In this document: positions 16,564-24,506 of the stretch, piece by piece
Position numbering within the stretch: position 1 is the stretch's first letter
Layout: every line of letters starts with the position of its first letter
Assembly: GCA_014874385.1 (NCBI GenBank)
Contig: JACWAE010000045.1
Location: forward strand, 1 to 43,071
DNA from: Dehalococcoidia bacterium
GTDB taxonomy: Bacteria; Chloroflexota; Dehalococcoidia; SZUA-161
Direction: 5' to 3'
DNA: 43,071 bases
Notes under the pieces: generated by a model
Database searches by the model: none
Seen by the model: only the letters and a program-made list of their open reading frames with translations
What the model was told of the DNA's origin: nothing
Translations under genes and position numbers: made by a program

Positions 16564-17640
16564 CTATTTGTTGAAAAGCACGCACACAATATCACCATCT
16601 TGTACTTCATATTCACGACTTTCGACGCGCAGGCGGCCTGCTTTAGCCACGGCTGCCTCACTACCGAGTTCAATCAAGTCCTCGTAGCTAATAACCTCCA
16701 TTCGGACGAATCCCTTCTGCATGTCCGAATGGATCTTCCCGGCAGCTACCGGGGCTTTATCACCCCTTCGGCAAGTCCAGGCACGCACTTCGTCTTCTCC
16801 AGTTGTAAAGAAGGTCACTAACCCAAGCATTCGATACGCTGCGTGTACGAGCCGCTCCATAGAGGATTCCCCCATTCCGAGCTCTCTCAAGAAATCTTCT
16901 CGTTCATCGGGCTCGAGCTGACTGATATCGGCTTCATCTCTGCCGCAGACAACTATCATTTCCGTATGCTCGGCATCAGCGATACGCCTCAACGCAGTTA
17001 CATGCTTATTGGCAGTGTCTTGGGTAGACTTGATGTTGCCCACGTAGAGTACAGGCTTTAAGGAGACGAGGTTGCAATCACGGACACTGGCCAGTTCCCT
17101 GGCGTCAAGATTGTGCTTGCGTGCCGGAATGCCTTGCTGAATGCCAGAGAGCACCTTTTCACAATCTGCAGCTTCTCGAATAGCGTCTTTATCTCCGGCC
17201 CGCAACTTTTTTGCCAGGCGGTTTATCTTGTTTTCCAGAGTCACGCTGTCTGCGGCCATCAATTCCAGGTCAACCGTGTCGACATCCCGTACAGGGTCTA
17301 CTGTCTCATACTCGAAGGGGACATTGCCATCCTCGAAACAACGTATTATGTGCAGCAACGCTTCTACATTCTTTACATGGCCGAGCAAGCGAAAGCCATG
17401 TCCGTCAGCCTGAGGACGAACCGTAAGACCAGGGATGTCAACTATCTCGAGTGTAGTTGGCACTACCTTACGCGGGTGGTATATTTGTGCCAGCCTCTCA
17501 AGACGCCGGTCAGGCACATTAATCACCAGCCGATTCATCTCGGAGCCACCATAACTTGATACTCTGGTAGCAGTTACTGCATTGAAAATGACGGTCTTTC
17601 CACAAGAGGCCAAGCCTATCAAACCGCAGCTCAAACCCAT
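16564..17640 (-). CDS. ychF: Divergent YchF/Obg-family GTPase
   Basis: 358 residues, close to YchF length. The P-loop is GLASCGKTVIF where the usual form is GLPNVGKSTLF. The switch region has SEMNRLVINVPDRRLERL, and G3 is DIPGL. A helical coiled region spans about residues 128-170. The C-terminal TGS domain is clear (FFTTGEDEVRAWTCRRG, AAGKIHSDMQKGFVRMEV, VQDGDIVCVLFNK). Known YchF proteins hydrolyse ATP and are linked to ribosome and stress functions. The altered P-loop and switch suggest a distinct subgroup. AAGGA lies seven bases before the ATG. Confidence 0.82.
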   Translation of the reverse strand: MGLSCGLIGLASCGKTVIFNAVTATRVSSYGGSEMNRLVINVPDRRLERLAQIYHPRKVVPTTLEIVDIPGLTVRPQADGHGFRLLGHVKNVEALLHIIRCFEDGNVPFEYETVDPVRDVDTVDLELMAADSVTLENKINRLAKKLRAGDKDAIREAADCEKVLSGIQQGIPARKHNLDARELASVRDCNLVSLKPVLYVGNIKSTQDTANKHVTALRRIADAEHTEMIVVCGRDEADISQLEPDEREDFLRELGMGESSMERLVHAAYRMLGLVTFFTTGEDEVRAWTCRRGDKAPVAAGKIHSDMQKGFVRMEVISYEDLIELGSEAAVAKAGRLRVESREYEVQDGDIVCVLFNK

Positions 17641-18112
17641 ATTGATTCCTTTCTTCCGAGCGCATGCGCAAGGGCGCTGTTATTTGCATGGAAACGACGG
17701 AACTCGTGAAGGGGGACATCAGATAAGAATATTAAACGAGGTTTCCATATCGTAAGGCCATTCCAACTATTATATTAAATAGAGTGCTTACCTACAATAG
17801 CGGCCACAATTTGATTCCACACGGTTTTGTGTGAAAATGGGTAATTGAAAGCACCCGCTGACCTCTGTTTCGACCATATAACCCGCTTGTGCACCCCGCA
17901 GTAAGCTGCTAAAATCATTACCGGAAGGAACTGGGGAGTTAAATAGAAAGGGCAAATACCATTTCAGAAGTACTACCTATTGGTATCCCAGCTCCACCAA
18001 AATAACCTGAGAAGGACTCCCGACGTTCTCAATTATTCTCCAGTCTGCGCTTGCAAGACTCATTTCTGCTCACGATTTTTGCCCATAACGTTTTACAGGG
18101 GGGCTTAGTCTG
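17641..18112. other. 472-bp divergent intergenic region
   Basis: Lies between ychF (minus) and the dehydrogenase gene at 18113 (plus) and should hold both promoters, but I find no convincing -35/-10 pair. Seen: the 10-bp palindrome GCGCATGCGC near 17664, a small CACAC/GTGTG hairpin near 17818-17833, and a tRNA 3'-end-like stretch at 17985-17999. No ORF above a dozen codons has a ribosome binding site. Confidence 0.5.
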
Positions 18113-18865
18113 ATGAGGCTAAAGAATAAAGTTGCCATAGTAACTGGCTCTACTAAGGGGATTGGACGGGCTGTTGCTACAGGTTATGCTGGGGAAGGGG
18201 CCGCCGTTGTTGTGTGCGGCCGCTCCGAGGACCTGGCGAAGAGCCTTGCCGAAGAATTGACGAAGAAAGGCCAAAAGGCAGTCGCTATGAGGCTGGATGT
18301 AACCAGTGTTGACAGCATCAACCAGGTAGTTAATCAAGTGGTGAAACAGTACGGCAGAATAGATATACTGGTCAACAATGCAGGGATCAGCCCGATATGG
18401 AAGAAGGCTGAGGATACAGGCAAAGAAGCCTGGGACCAGATTATCGCCACCAATCTTACCGGGGCATTTCTCTGCGCTCAGGCTGTGGGCAAGGTGATGA
18501 TTAAGCAGAAAAGCGGCAAAATCATCAACATGACCTCAGTCGGTGGAGAGGTGGCCCTACCTCGACTGGTCGCCTATTGCGCCAGCAAAGCAGGCATCAT
18601 ATCGTTGACTCAGGTGCTGGCAGCCGAATGGGCTCAGCACAGCATATTGGTTAATGCCATAGGCCCCTCCTATGTAGAGACTGAGTTCACCGCCGGTTTG
18701 AGAGGAAACGAGCGGATATACGATGACCTCAAGAACAAAAACCTTTTGAAGAGATTCGCCCAGCCTGATGAGATTGTGGGTACTGCTGTTTTCCTGGCTT
18801 CGGATGAGTCGAATTACATAACCGGCCAAACCATATTCGTGGACGGTGGCTGGCTTTGCGTTTGA
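18113..18865 (+). CDS. Short-chain dehydrogenase/reductase (FabG-like)
   Basis: NAD(P)-dependent oxidoreductase of the classical SDR family, 250 residues. Cofactor motif TGSTKGIG is at 11-18, NNAG at 88-91, catalytic Ser142, Tyr155 and Lys159 (YCASK), and the C-terminal ITGQTIFVDGGW is typical. An AGGGGGG stretch precedes the ATG. It begins a three-gene unit with a 3-hydroxyacyl-CoA dehydrogenase and a 4-hydroxybutyryl-CoA dehydratase-like enzyme. It may therefore oxidise or reduce a hydroxy- or oxoacyl-CoA (or a semialdehyde) there, but the substrate cannot be read from the sequence. Confidence 0.88.
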   Translation: MRLKNKVAIVTGSTKGIGRAVATGYAGEGAAVVVCGRSEDLAKSLAEELTKKGQKAVAMRLDVTSVDSINQVVNQVVKQYGRIDILVNNAGISPIWKKAEDTGKEAWDQIIATNLTGAFLCAQAVGKVMIKQKSGKIINMTSVGGEVALPRLVAYCASKAGIISLTQVLAAEWAQHSILVNAIGPSYVETEFTAGLRGNERIYDDLKNKNLLKRFAQPDEIVGTAVFLASDESNYITGQTIFVDGGWLCV

Positions 18866-18897
18866 CATTTGCATTAAGAAAGAGGAGGGCTCGCTAG

Positions 18898-19761
18898 ATG
18901 GAAGTAAAAAATATAGCTGTACTGGGTGCAGGGATTATGGGCGCGGGTATCGCTCAGGTGGCGGCTCAGGCTGGCCTGCAGGTTAAGATGAGGGATATCG
19001 ATGACAAGTTCCTTGACAAAGGCATGAGCGCTATCAAACAGAGCCTGGGCCGCATCGTGAAAAAGGAGAAGATGACACAGGCAGAGGCGGACGCCGCAGT
19101 GGCTCGCATAAAATGCATCACGGATTTGCTGGAAGCGGTAAAGGGTGTGGAGGTGGTGATTGAGGCTATACCCGAGAATATGGCCTTGAAAAAGGAGACT
19201 TATGCCAAGATAGACAAGGCTTGTCCTCCCAGCGTTATCTTTGCCTCCAACACCTCGGGGTTGAGCATCACAGATATGGCATCTGCCACGCAAAGGGCCG
19301 ACAGGTTTGCTGGTATGCATTTCTTCAATCCCGTTCCCATGATGCAGCTTGTGGAGATTGTCAGGGGCTATAGTACCAGCGATGAGACCGTGAAAGTAAT
19401 AGAGCAGTTAGCAACCAGGATGGGTAAGACCTCCCTTATCGCTAAAGATACGCCTGGTTTCGTCACCACCAGGCTTATCGGGGTGTTGCAGAACGAAGCA
19501 ATACATGCTTACGCTGAAGGCATAGCCAGCGCTAAGGATATCGACAAAAGCATGAAGCTGGGGATGAATCATCCGATGGGCCCATTGGAGCTGGCAGATT
19601 TCGTCGGTCTTGATACTATCCTGTCTTGTATGGATAACCTGTATAAGGAATATGGTGATCCCAAATACCGGCCGCCGATATTGCTGAGGCAGATGGTTCG
19701 AGCGGGACATCTGGGGAGGAAGACAGGCAAGGGCTTTTACGACTACACGGAGAAGAAATAG
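18898..19761 (+). CDS. 3-Hydroxyacyl-CoA (3-hydroxybutyryl-CoA) dehydrogenase
   Basis: 287 residues, the single-function short form. Rossmann motif [12 protein letters not shown] is at 11-22. The catalytic-histidine region [15 protein letters not shown] and the C-terminal helical domain ([26 protein letters not shown]) are intact. It oxidises 3-hydroxyacyl-CoA to 3-oxoacyl-CoA with NAD+, or the reverse. GAGGAGG precedes the ATG. Directly followed by the 4-hydroxybutyryl-CoA dehydratase-like gene, it fits a route 4-hydroxybutyryl-CoA to crotonyl-CoA to 3-hydroxybutyryl-CoA to acetoacetyl-CoA, although no crotonase is present in the window. Confidence 0.93.
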   Translation: MEVKNIAVLGAGIMGAGIAQVAAQAGLQVKMRDIDDKFLDKGMSAIKQSLGRIVKKEKMTQAEADAAVARIKCITDLLEAVKGVEVVIEAIPENMALKKETYAKIDKACPPSVIFASNTSGLSITDMASATQRADRFAGMHFFNPVPMMQLVEIVRGYSTSDETVKVIEQLATRMGKTSLIAKDTPGFVTTRLIGVLQNEAIHAYAEGIASAKDIDKSMKLGMNHPMGPLELADFVGLDTILSCMDNLYKEYGDPKYRPPILLRQMVRAGHLGRKTGKGFYDYTEKK

Positions 19762-19841
19762 TCTTAGCAGTGCTAATTTGAATTTGGGATCCGAAGGGTT
19801 TATTCTGTATCTAAGGGGAGAGGAAAGGAAGGGAAGTAGAG

Positions 19842-21365
19842 ATGGCGATGAAGTCCGGTAAGGAGTATATCGAGAGTCTCAGGAAGCTGAAGCCTCGAGT
19901 GTATGTGTTCGGGGAAAGGGTGCAAAATGTAGTTGACTATCCGCTGTTCCGACCGCATATAGTTGCTGCGGCCATGACGTATGAACTGGCGAAGCACCCT
20001 GAGTTCGAGAAGGAGATGACTGCCACATCCAACCTGACCGGGGAGAAGATCAACAGGTTCACCAATGTCCACCACAGCGTAGATGACCTGGTCAATAAGG
20101 TGAAGATGATGCGGCTGCTGGGGCAGAAGACTGCCACCTGCTTCCAGAGGTGCGTGGGACTCGATGGCCTGAATGCTACCTATATCACTACCTATGATAT
20201 AGATAAGAAATACGGGACGAAGTACCACGAACGGTTCAAGAAATACCTTAAATATGTACAGGACAGCGACTTGATGCTGGCTGGAGCCATGTCCGACCCC
20301 AAAGGCGACAGGAGCTTGAGACCGCATCAGCAGCAGGACCCCGATGTATATGTGCATGTTGTCGAGAAAAAAGACGACGGCATAGTGGTGCGTGGCGCCA
20401 AGGCTCACATCACCGGCACGGTTAATTCCCACGAGATAATAGTAATGCCCACCAGGTCTATGGGCGTTGAGGATAAGGACTACGCCGTCTGCTTCGCTGT
20501 GCCTGTCGATGCCAAGGGTGTAACTCTTATTTTTGGCAGGCAGACTAACGATACCAGAAGGCTCGATGGGGAGATCGACGCCGGCAATGCCAAGTACGGC
20601 ATCGTAGGCGGCGAGGCCTTGATAGTCTTCGATAACGTCTTCGTGCCCTGGGACAGGGTCTTCATGTGCGGCGAAAACGATTTTACCGGCCAGCTCGTGG
20701 AGACTTTCGCTGGCTTTCATCGCAGCAATTACGGGGGCTGTAAGGTAGGTCTCGCAGATGTGGTGACGGGCGCTGCTTACTGGATGGCGGAGAACAATGG
20801 AGTAGAGAAGTCCCCCTATATCAGGGACCTGCTGGCTGAGATGGCCAGCATGGCGGAGACCTGTTGGTCGTGCTCCCTGGCGTGCTCATATCAGGGCAGT
20901 AAGACTAATTCAGGGGCGTACACCATCAATCCTCTTCTGGCGAACGTGGTCAAACTTAACATAACAAAGTTAACCTATGAGTGGATGCGACTGGCGCAGG
21001 ATATCGCCGGGGGCTTGATCATAACCATGCCTTCGGAAAAGGACTTTAGAAATCCCGAGATCGGCAAGTATATAGACAAGTATTTGGTGGGTAAAGCGGG
21101 TACGCCCACTGAGCACAGGATGAGGATGCTAAGGCTTATCGAGAATATGGCGGTAGGGGCGGGTCTTCCCGAGGCGATGCATGGCGCTGGCTCTCCTCAG
21201 GCGCAGAAGATGATGATACAGAGGCGGGCCAACTTCGAAGGCAAGAAAGAGCTTGCCGAGACTATCGTCAGCATCAAGCCGGACAAGTATTTCAAGGAGA
21301 TTACGGGCAAGACCGAGGACGAGTACTTCAAAGAGCTCAGAGAGGCGCAGCCCAAGCGCGACTAG
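19842..21365 (+). CDS. 4-Hydroxybutyryl-CoA dehydratase/vinylacetyl-CoA isomerase family
   Basis: 507 residues of the 4-hydroxyphenylacetate 3-hydroxylase/4-hydroxybutyryl-CoA dehydratase family. In the clostridial enzyme (AbfD) a [4Fe-4S] cluster is held by Cys99, Cys103, His292 and Cys299. Here Cys100 and Cys104 (CFQRCVG) and His293 and Cys300 (HRSNYGGCKVG) occupy the same spacing, so the radical dehydratase is more likely than the flavin monooxygenase branch, which lacks these ligands. It also has FAD-region motifs such as KAHITGTVNSHE. It is the last gene of the unit; a strong terminator follows 26 bp after the stop. The exact substrate may differ from 4-hydroxybutyryl-CoA. Confidence 0.87.
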   Translation: MAMKSGKEYIESLRKLKPRVYVFGERVQNVVDYPLFRPHIVAAAMTYELAKHPEFEKEMTATSNLTGEKINRFTNVHHSVDDLVNKVKMMRLLGQKTATCFQRCVGLDGLNATYITTYDIDKKYGTKYHERFKKYLKYVQDSDLMLAGAMSDPKGDRSLRPHQQQDPDVYVHVVEKKDDGIVVRGAKAHITGTVNSHEIIVMPTRSMGVEDKDYAVCFAVPVDAKGVTLIFGRQTNDTRRLDGEIDAGNAKYGIVGGEALIVFDNVFVPWDRVFMCGENDFTGQLVETFAGFHRSNYGGCKVGLADVVTGAAYWMAENNGVEKSPYIRDLLAEMASMAETCWSCSLACSYQGSKTNSGAYTINPLLANVVKLNITKLTYEWMRLAQDIAGGLIITMPSEKDFRNPEIGKYIDKYLVGKAGTPTEHRMRMLRLIENMAVGAGLPEAMHGAGSPQAQKMMIQRRANFEGKKELAETIVSIKPDKYFKEITGKTEDEYFKELREAQPKRD

Positions 21366-21391
21366 CTTAGTCGTTAAACAATTGCGTAGTT

Positions 21392-21425
21392 GTAGGGGCT
21401 GAAGATTTTCAGCCCCTACCTTTTT
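21392..21425 (+). terminator. Strong intrinsic terminator after the dehydratase gene
   Basis: Perfect 12-bp stem GTAGGGGCTGAA/TTCAGCCCCTAC with loop GATT, then C and five Ts. Ends the 18113-21365 unit. Confidence 0.92.
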
Positions 21426-21438
21426 CGTCATTGTTCCA

Positions 21439-21472
21439 GGGGTAGCCTGGAGCATCTGCTCCAGGCTACCCC
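21439..21472. repeat. Perfect 34-bp palindromic hairpin, part of a dispersed element
   Basis: GGGGTAGCCTGGAGCA pairs with its exact complement across two bases. It sits 13 bp after the terminator T-run. A related terminator-plus-hairpin arrangement occurs at 37690-37766, with shared bases around TTTTTCG and TAGC-TGGAGC. Confidence 0.75.
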
Positions 21473-21530
21473 AATATATTGTTCGTCGTGACAGGAGTTA
21501 CGACGCTACACTTTCCCCTTATTTATCTTT

Positions 21531-21560
21531 TTGACTTTTTAAACAAAGGCTGTTTATTAT
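21531..21560 (+). promoter_or_regulatory. Predicted promoter of the epimerase gene
   Basis: TTGACT (21531-21536), 18-bp spacer, TATTAT (21555-21560). A 6-bp hairpin CGTCGT/ACGACG lies just upstream at about 21484-21505. The start site would be near 21567, about 48 bases before the ATG. Confidence 0.6.
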
Positions 21561-21614
21561 CTTAGGCAGTACAGCGTTCTTGAGAATTGAGGAAATAGTA
21601 AGGTGAGGTGAGCT

Positions 21615-23189
21615 ATGAAAAAAGAAAAGGTCTGTTTATTTGGTGCTTCAGGTACCATGGGACACGAAGCTTTCAAAGAGCTGTGGGGGAAAAGAAACAA
21701 GTACGACATAGTAGTTCTGCTGCGCCCTTCTGAGAAGAACAAAAATCTTTTCCGAAACTATGAGGAAGAGGCTGGAATCAAACCGATTTCGGGAAAAGGT
21801 GTGGCGGAACGCGATGGGTTCAAGATAGTATGGGGTGATGCAGCGGACTATGCAGACATAGAGGAGGCGATTAGAGGGGTTGACTGGGTACTCGATGCCA
21901 TGGCTTTTATTTCGCCTCAGGCTGATTACTATCCTGAATCAGCTAAAGCATGCAACACCGAGGGTATAAAGAACATTGTCAGGGCGATTGAGGCGCAACC
22001 GAACGGGTCCGAGCACATCAGGTTAGTTTATACCGGGACCGTAGCAGAGACCGGAGACCGCCTGCAGAGTATCCATTGGGGAAGAGTGGGGGACCCTCTC
22101 AAGCCATCTATTTTCGATTTCTACGCCGTAACCAAGATTGCAGGGGAGAGGGCTGTTCTGGATTCCAATATTAAGCACTGGGCATCCCTGCGCATGACCT
22201 ATATCATGCCGGTGGACTATGCAGAATTCAGCAGCTTGATGGACCCCATTATGTTCCATCAGCCCATCGATTCATTCATGGAGAACATTACCAGCCGCGA
22301 TGCCGGATACGGCCTTGTTCGCTGTCTGGATATTCTTGATGATTCCGACTTCTGGCGCAGGGCATACAACATGGGCGGCGGCCCTAAAATGAGATGCGTT
22401 TGTTATGAGCTTATGAACAAGAGCTTTCAAGTTAACGGGCTGTCAGGCATAGAAGGCTGTGCAGAACGAAGATGGTTTGCTCTGAGAAACTTTCATATGC
22501 AATACTACGAGGATAGCCATATCCTCAATGATTATCTGCATTACTGGAGAGACTCACTCGATGTCTACTGGGAAGATTTAGCCAGAACTATGCCGCCGGA
22601 GATGCAGCAGATGGCTGCTGAATGCAGGAAAAACCCCGAGCTGCAGAAACAGATGGAGCAGACTACGCATGAGATTTTGAGGAACATGGCTGCGAACCAC
22701 AGGAACGGAACAGCCTACTGGTACAAGAATAGATGCGATATGCGGATTACGGCTTTCTTTAAGAACTATGCAACCTATGAAGCTATTCCCGATTGGGGCA
22801 TGAATATGCCTCAGATGAACCCTGAGCCCGCGTGGCACAGACTTGACCACGGATATGATGAATCCAAAAAGAAGCTTGACCTCAGGGACCTGGAAAATGC
22901 AGCAAAGTTCAGGGGCGGTGAGTGCCTGTCAAAAAGATGGAACGCTGACATGTATCAGGCTCTCCAATGGAAATGCGCTTTTGGACACGTATTCACAGGG
23001 AAGCCTTATACCATCCTTAAAGCGGGTCACTGGTGTCCTGATTGTGTGCCTCCCCCTTGGAACTATGACGAAGAGGCAAGGAGAAACCCGTTCTTTGCTC
23101 AGGTCTGGTATCCCAATCATAACAAGGATGAGAGCAACTTCTATCCGGCAGACTGCATCCAGGATATATCTTGCGCCGATAAAGATTAG
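21615..23189 (+). CDS. NAD-dependent epimerase/dehydratase-like protein with C-terminal zinc-finger-like domain
   Basis: 524 residues. The N-terminus is an extended short-chain dehydrogenase fold: LFGASGTMGHEAFKEL (NAD(P) loop), WGDAADYADIEEAI, VYTGTVAETG, then FYAVTKIAGERAV with the active-site YxxxK. After about residue 300 comes a region with no known motif (many Trp, Tyr and Met). Near the end, residues 452-477 read W-x-C454-x3-H458, then H472-x-C474-x2-C477 (WKCAFGHVF, GHWCPDC), a treble-clef-like zinc site. Such a domain is foreign to sugar epimerases. It stands alone between a terminator and the next promoter. GAGGTGAGCT precedes the ATG. The function is unknown. Confidence 0.72.
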   Translation: MKKEKVCLFGASGTMGHEAFKELWGKRNKYDIVVLLRPSEKNKNLFRNYEEEAGIKPISGKGVAERDGFKIVWGDAADYADIEEAIRGVDWVLDAMAFISPQADYYPESAKACNTEGIKNIVRAIEAQPNGSEHIRLVYTGTVAETGDRLQSIHWGRVGDPLKPSIFDFYAVTKIAGERAVLDSNIKHWASLRMTYIMPVDYAEFSSLMDPIMFHQPIDSFMENITSRDAGYGLVRCLDILDDSDFWRRAYNMGGGPKMRCVCYELMNKSFQVNGLSGIEGCAERRWFALRNFHMQYYEDSHILNDYLHYWRDSLDVYWEDLARTMPPEMQQMAAECRKNPELQKQMEQTTHEILRNMAANHRNGTAYWYKNRCDMRITAFFKNYATYEAIPDWGMNMPQMNPEPAWHRLDHGYDESKKKLDLRDLENAAKFRGGECLSKRWNADMYQALQWKCAFGHVFTGKPYTILKAGHWCPDCVPPPWNYDEEARRNPFFAQVWYPNHNKDESNFYPADCIQDISCADKD

Positions 23190-23340
23190 AAAAAATAAGG
23201 CATTTTGTCCTATTCTTGATGCGTGTTCTATGTGAAGTGTCACTAATCTATCTGAACGAGGTCATCAGTTACCAAGGTACCAAATCAAAAATACCCGATA
23301 TACAGGGTCAAACAGACACGGTATCTTGCACTGTAAAATG
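23190..23340 (+). other. Intergenic stretch before the 23341 promoter
   Basis: About 150 bp between the epimerase stop and the next promoter. I see an A-run just after the stop and no convincing terminator hairpin, ORF or RNA gene. The total gap to the next gene is 294 bp; the rest is the promoter and leader described separately. Confidence 0.4.
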
Positions 23341-23370
23341 TTGACATCTCGGAGGGGTGTAAGCTATACT
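23341..23370 (+). promoter_or_regulatory. Strong predicted promoter upstream of the D-2-hydroxyacid dehydrogenase
   Basis: Consensus TTGACA (23341-23346), 18-bp spacer, TATACT (23365-23370). The start would be near 23377, giving a leader of about 107 bases that ends in an intrinsic terminator before the gene. It likely drives the large 23484-37660 unit. Confidence 0.75.
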
Positions 23371-23418
23371 ATTTACGAATGGTTCTATGGAACGATTCCG
23401 GAAGAAATATTCATGGAG

Positions 23419-23465
23419 TTGTGGGTAAATGTCAACAGATTTGACAGGACACCCACAATTTTTTT
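23419..23465 (+). terminator. Intrinsic terminator inside the leader (attenuator or small-RNA end)
   Basis: The outer stem TTGTGGGT/ACCCACAA (8 bp) encloses an inner stem TGTCAA/TTGACA (6 bp, loop CAGAT) and is followed at once by seven Ts. The T-run touches the GAGGAG/AAGGAG ribosome binding region of the next gene. A terminator here, after a strong promoter and before the first gene, implies conditional read-through, or a stand-alone RNA of about 90 bases. Confidence 0.78.
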
Positions 23466-23483
23466 GAGGAGAGAAGGAGTTAA

Positions 23484-24470
23484 ATGAAGCAAAGAGAGCA
23501 TTTCAAAGTCCTTATCACAGACCCTCTGGTCAAAGAGATGGTTAACCAGGCGAACAAAAAGTTCCCCGAATATGCCTCTAAAATTGAGTGGATTGTGGCC
23601 GAGAAAGGCGACGAACAAGAACTGATAGCGAAGGTCCCCGGCGTTGATATACTCGTCGGAGCCAGGAACCGAATAACCAAGAATGTATTTGATAAAGCTG
23701 ACAAACTTTTCTTTATCCAGCAGTGCAGCGCAGGGTATGATAATGTCGACCTCAAGACAGCTAAGGAGAAAGGTGTCAAGGTCTCAAACGCCGGAACAGC
23801 AGGGGTCATACCTGTAGCTGAGCATACCATAATGCTGATGCTGGCTATATCCAGAAACCTGGTGAGGTCCCATGAGACCATGAAAGCAGGGGAGTGGATA
23901 TTCGGACAGTGCGTGGCAAAGGTCTATGAGTTGCGGGACAAGACCCTCGGCATCATCGGGATGGGCAAGATAGGCTCTCAGGTTGCCAGGCTTGCTCACG
24001 CGTTCGGAATGAATATCCAATACTTTGATCCGTACCGTAAGGATACTAAGGACCTGGAGTTCCCAGCCAAGGGAGTTTCTCTGGAGGAACTGCTCAAAAC
24101 ATCGGATTACATCAGCATAAATGCCTTGCTTACCCCTGAGACCAGGAGTCTTATCGGTAAAAAGCAACTGGAGATGATGAAACCGACAGCTTATTTGATA
24201 AACACATCCAGAGGCGCGATAGTTGACGAAGAGGCCTTAGCAGACATATTGGAGCAAAAGAAGATTCGGGGGGCCGGGCTGGATGTTTATGGTGAGCATG
24301 GCGATCCTCCTCCTAAGAATAGCAGGTTGCTGAAGCTGGACAACGTGGTACTTACTCCTCATATCGGTGGGGTAACCGCCGAGGATATTTTCCGTAATTT
24401 CTACGTAAACTCGCTGGGCAACATCATGCGCGTTGTCAAGGGAGAAGACCCTCAGTGGGTTGTAAACTAG
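23484..24470 (+). CDS. D-isomer-specific 2-hydroxyacid dehydrogenase
   Basis: 328 residues. It interconverts a 2-oxoacid and a D-2-hydroxyacid with NAD(P)H. The cofactor motif is LGIIGMGKIGSQVARL. NTSRGAIVDEEAL carries the catalytic Arg, the Glu lies in the following segment, and the His is in LTPHIGGVT. AAGGAG lies four bases before the ATG. It is the first gene of a long unit that also holds a 2-oxoacid oxidoreductase, an acyl-CoA synthetase and a HgdB/BcrB-type pair. That is the set expected for making a 2-hydroxyacyl-CoA from a 2-oxoacid. The substrate cannot be read from the sequence. Confidence 0.9.
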   Translation: MKQREHFKVLITDPLVKEMVNQANKKFPEYASKIEWIVAEKGDEQELIAKVPGVDILVGARNRITKNVFDKADKLFFIQQCSAGYDNVDLKTAKEKGVKVSNAGTAGVIPVAEHTIMLMLAISRNLVRSHETMKAGEWIFGQCVAKVYELRDKTLGIIGMGKIGSQVARLAHAFGMNIQYFDPYRKDTKDLEFPAKGVSLEELLKTSDYISINALLTPETRSLIGKKQLEMMKPTAYLINTSRGAIVDEEALADILEQKKIRGAGLDVYGEHGDPPPKNSRLLKLDNVVLTPHIGGVTAEDIFRNFYVNSLGNIMRVVKGEDPQWVVN

Positions 24471-24506
24471 TCGGACAGGTAAGGTATATTTAGCGGAGGT
24501 CGCAGT

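Noticed and set aside
19800-20720. A 306-codon open frame on the minus strand.
   Set aside because: It is fully antisense to the 4-hydroxybutyryl-CoA dehydratase-like gene, whose motifs and ribosome binding site are clear. Long antisense frames are common in such coding sequence.
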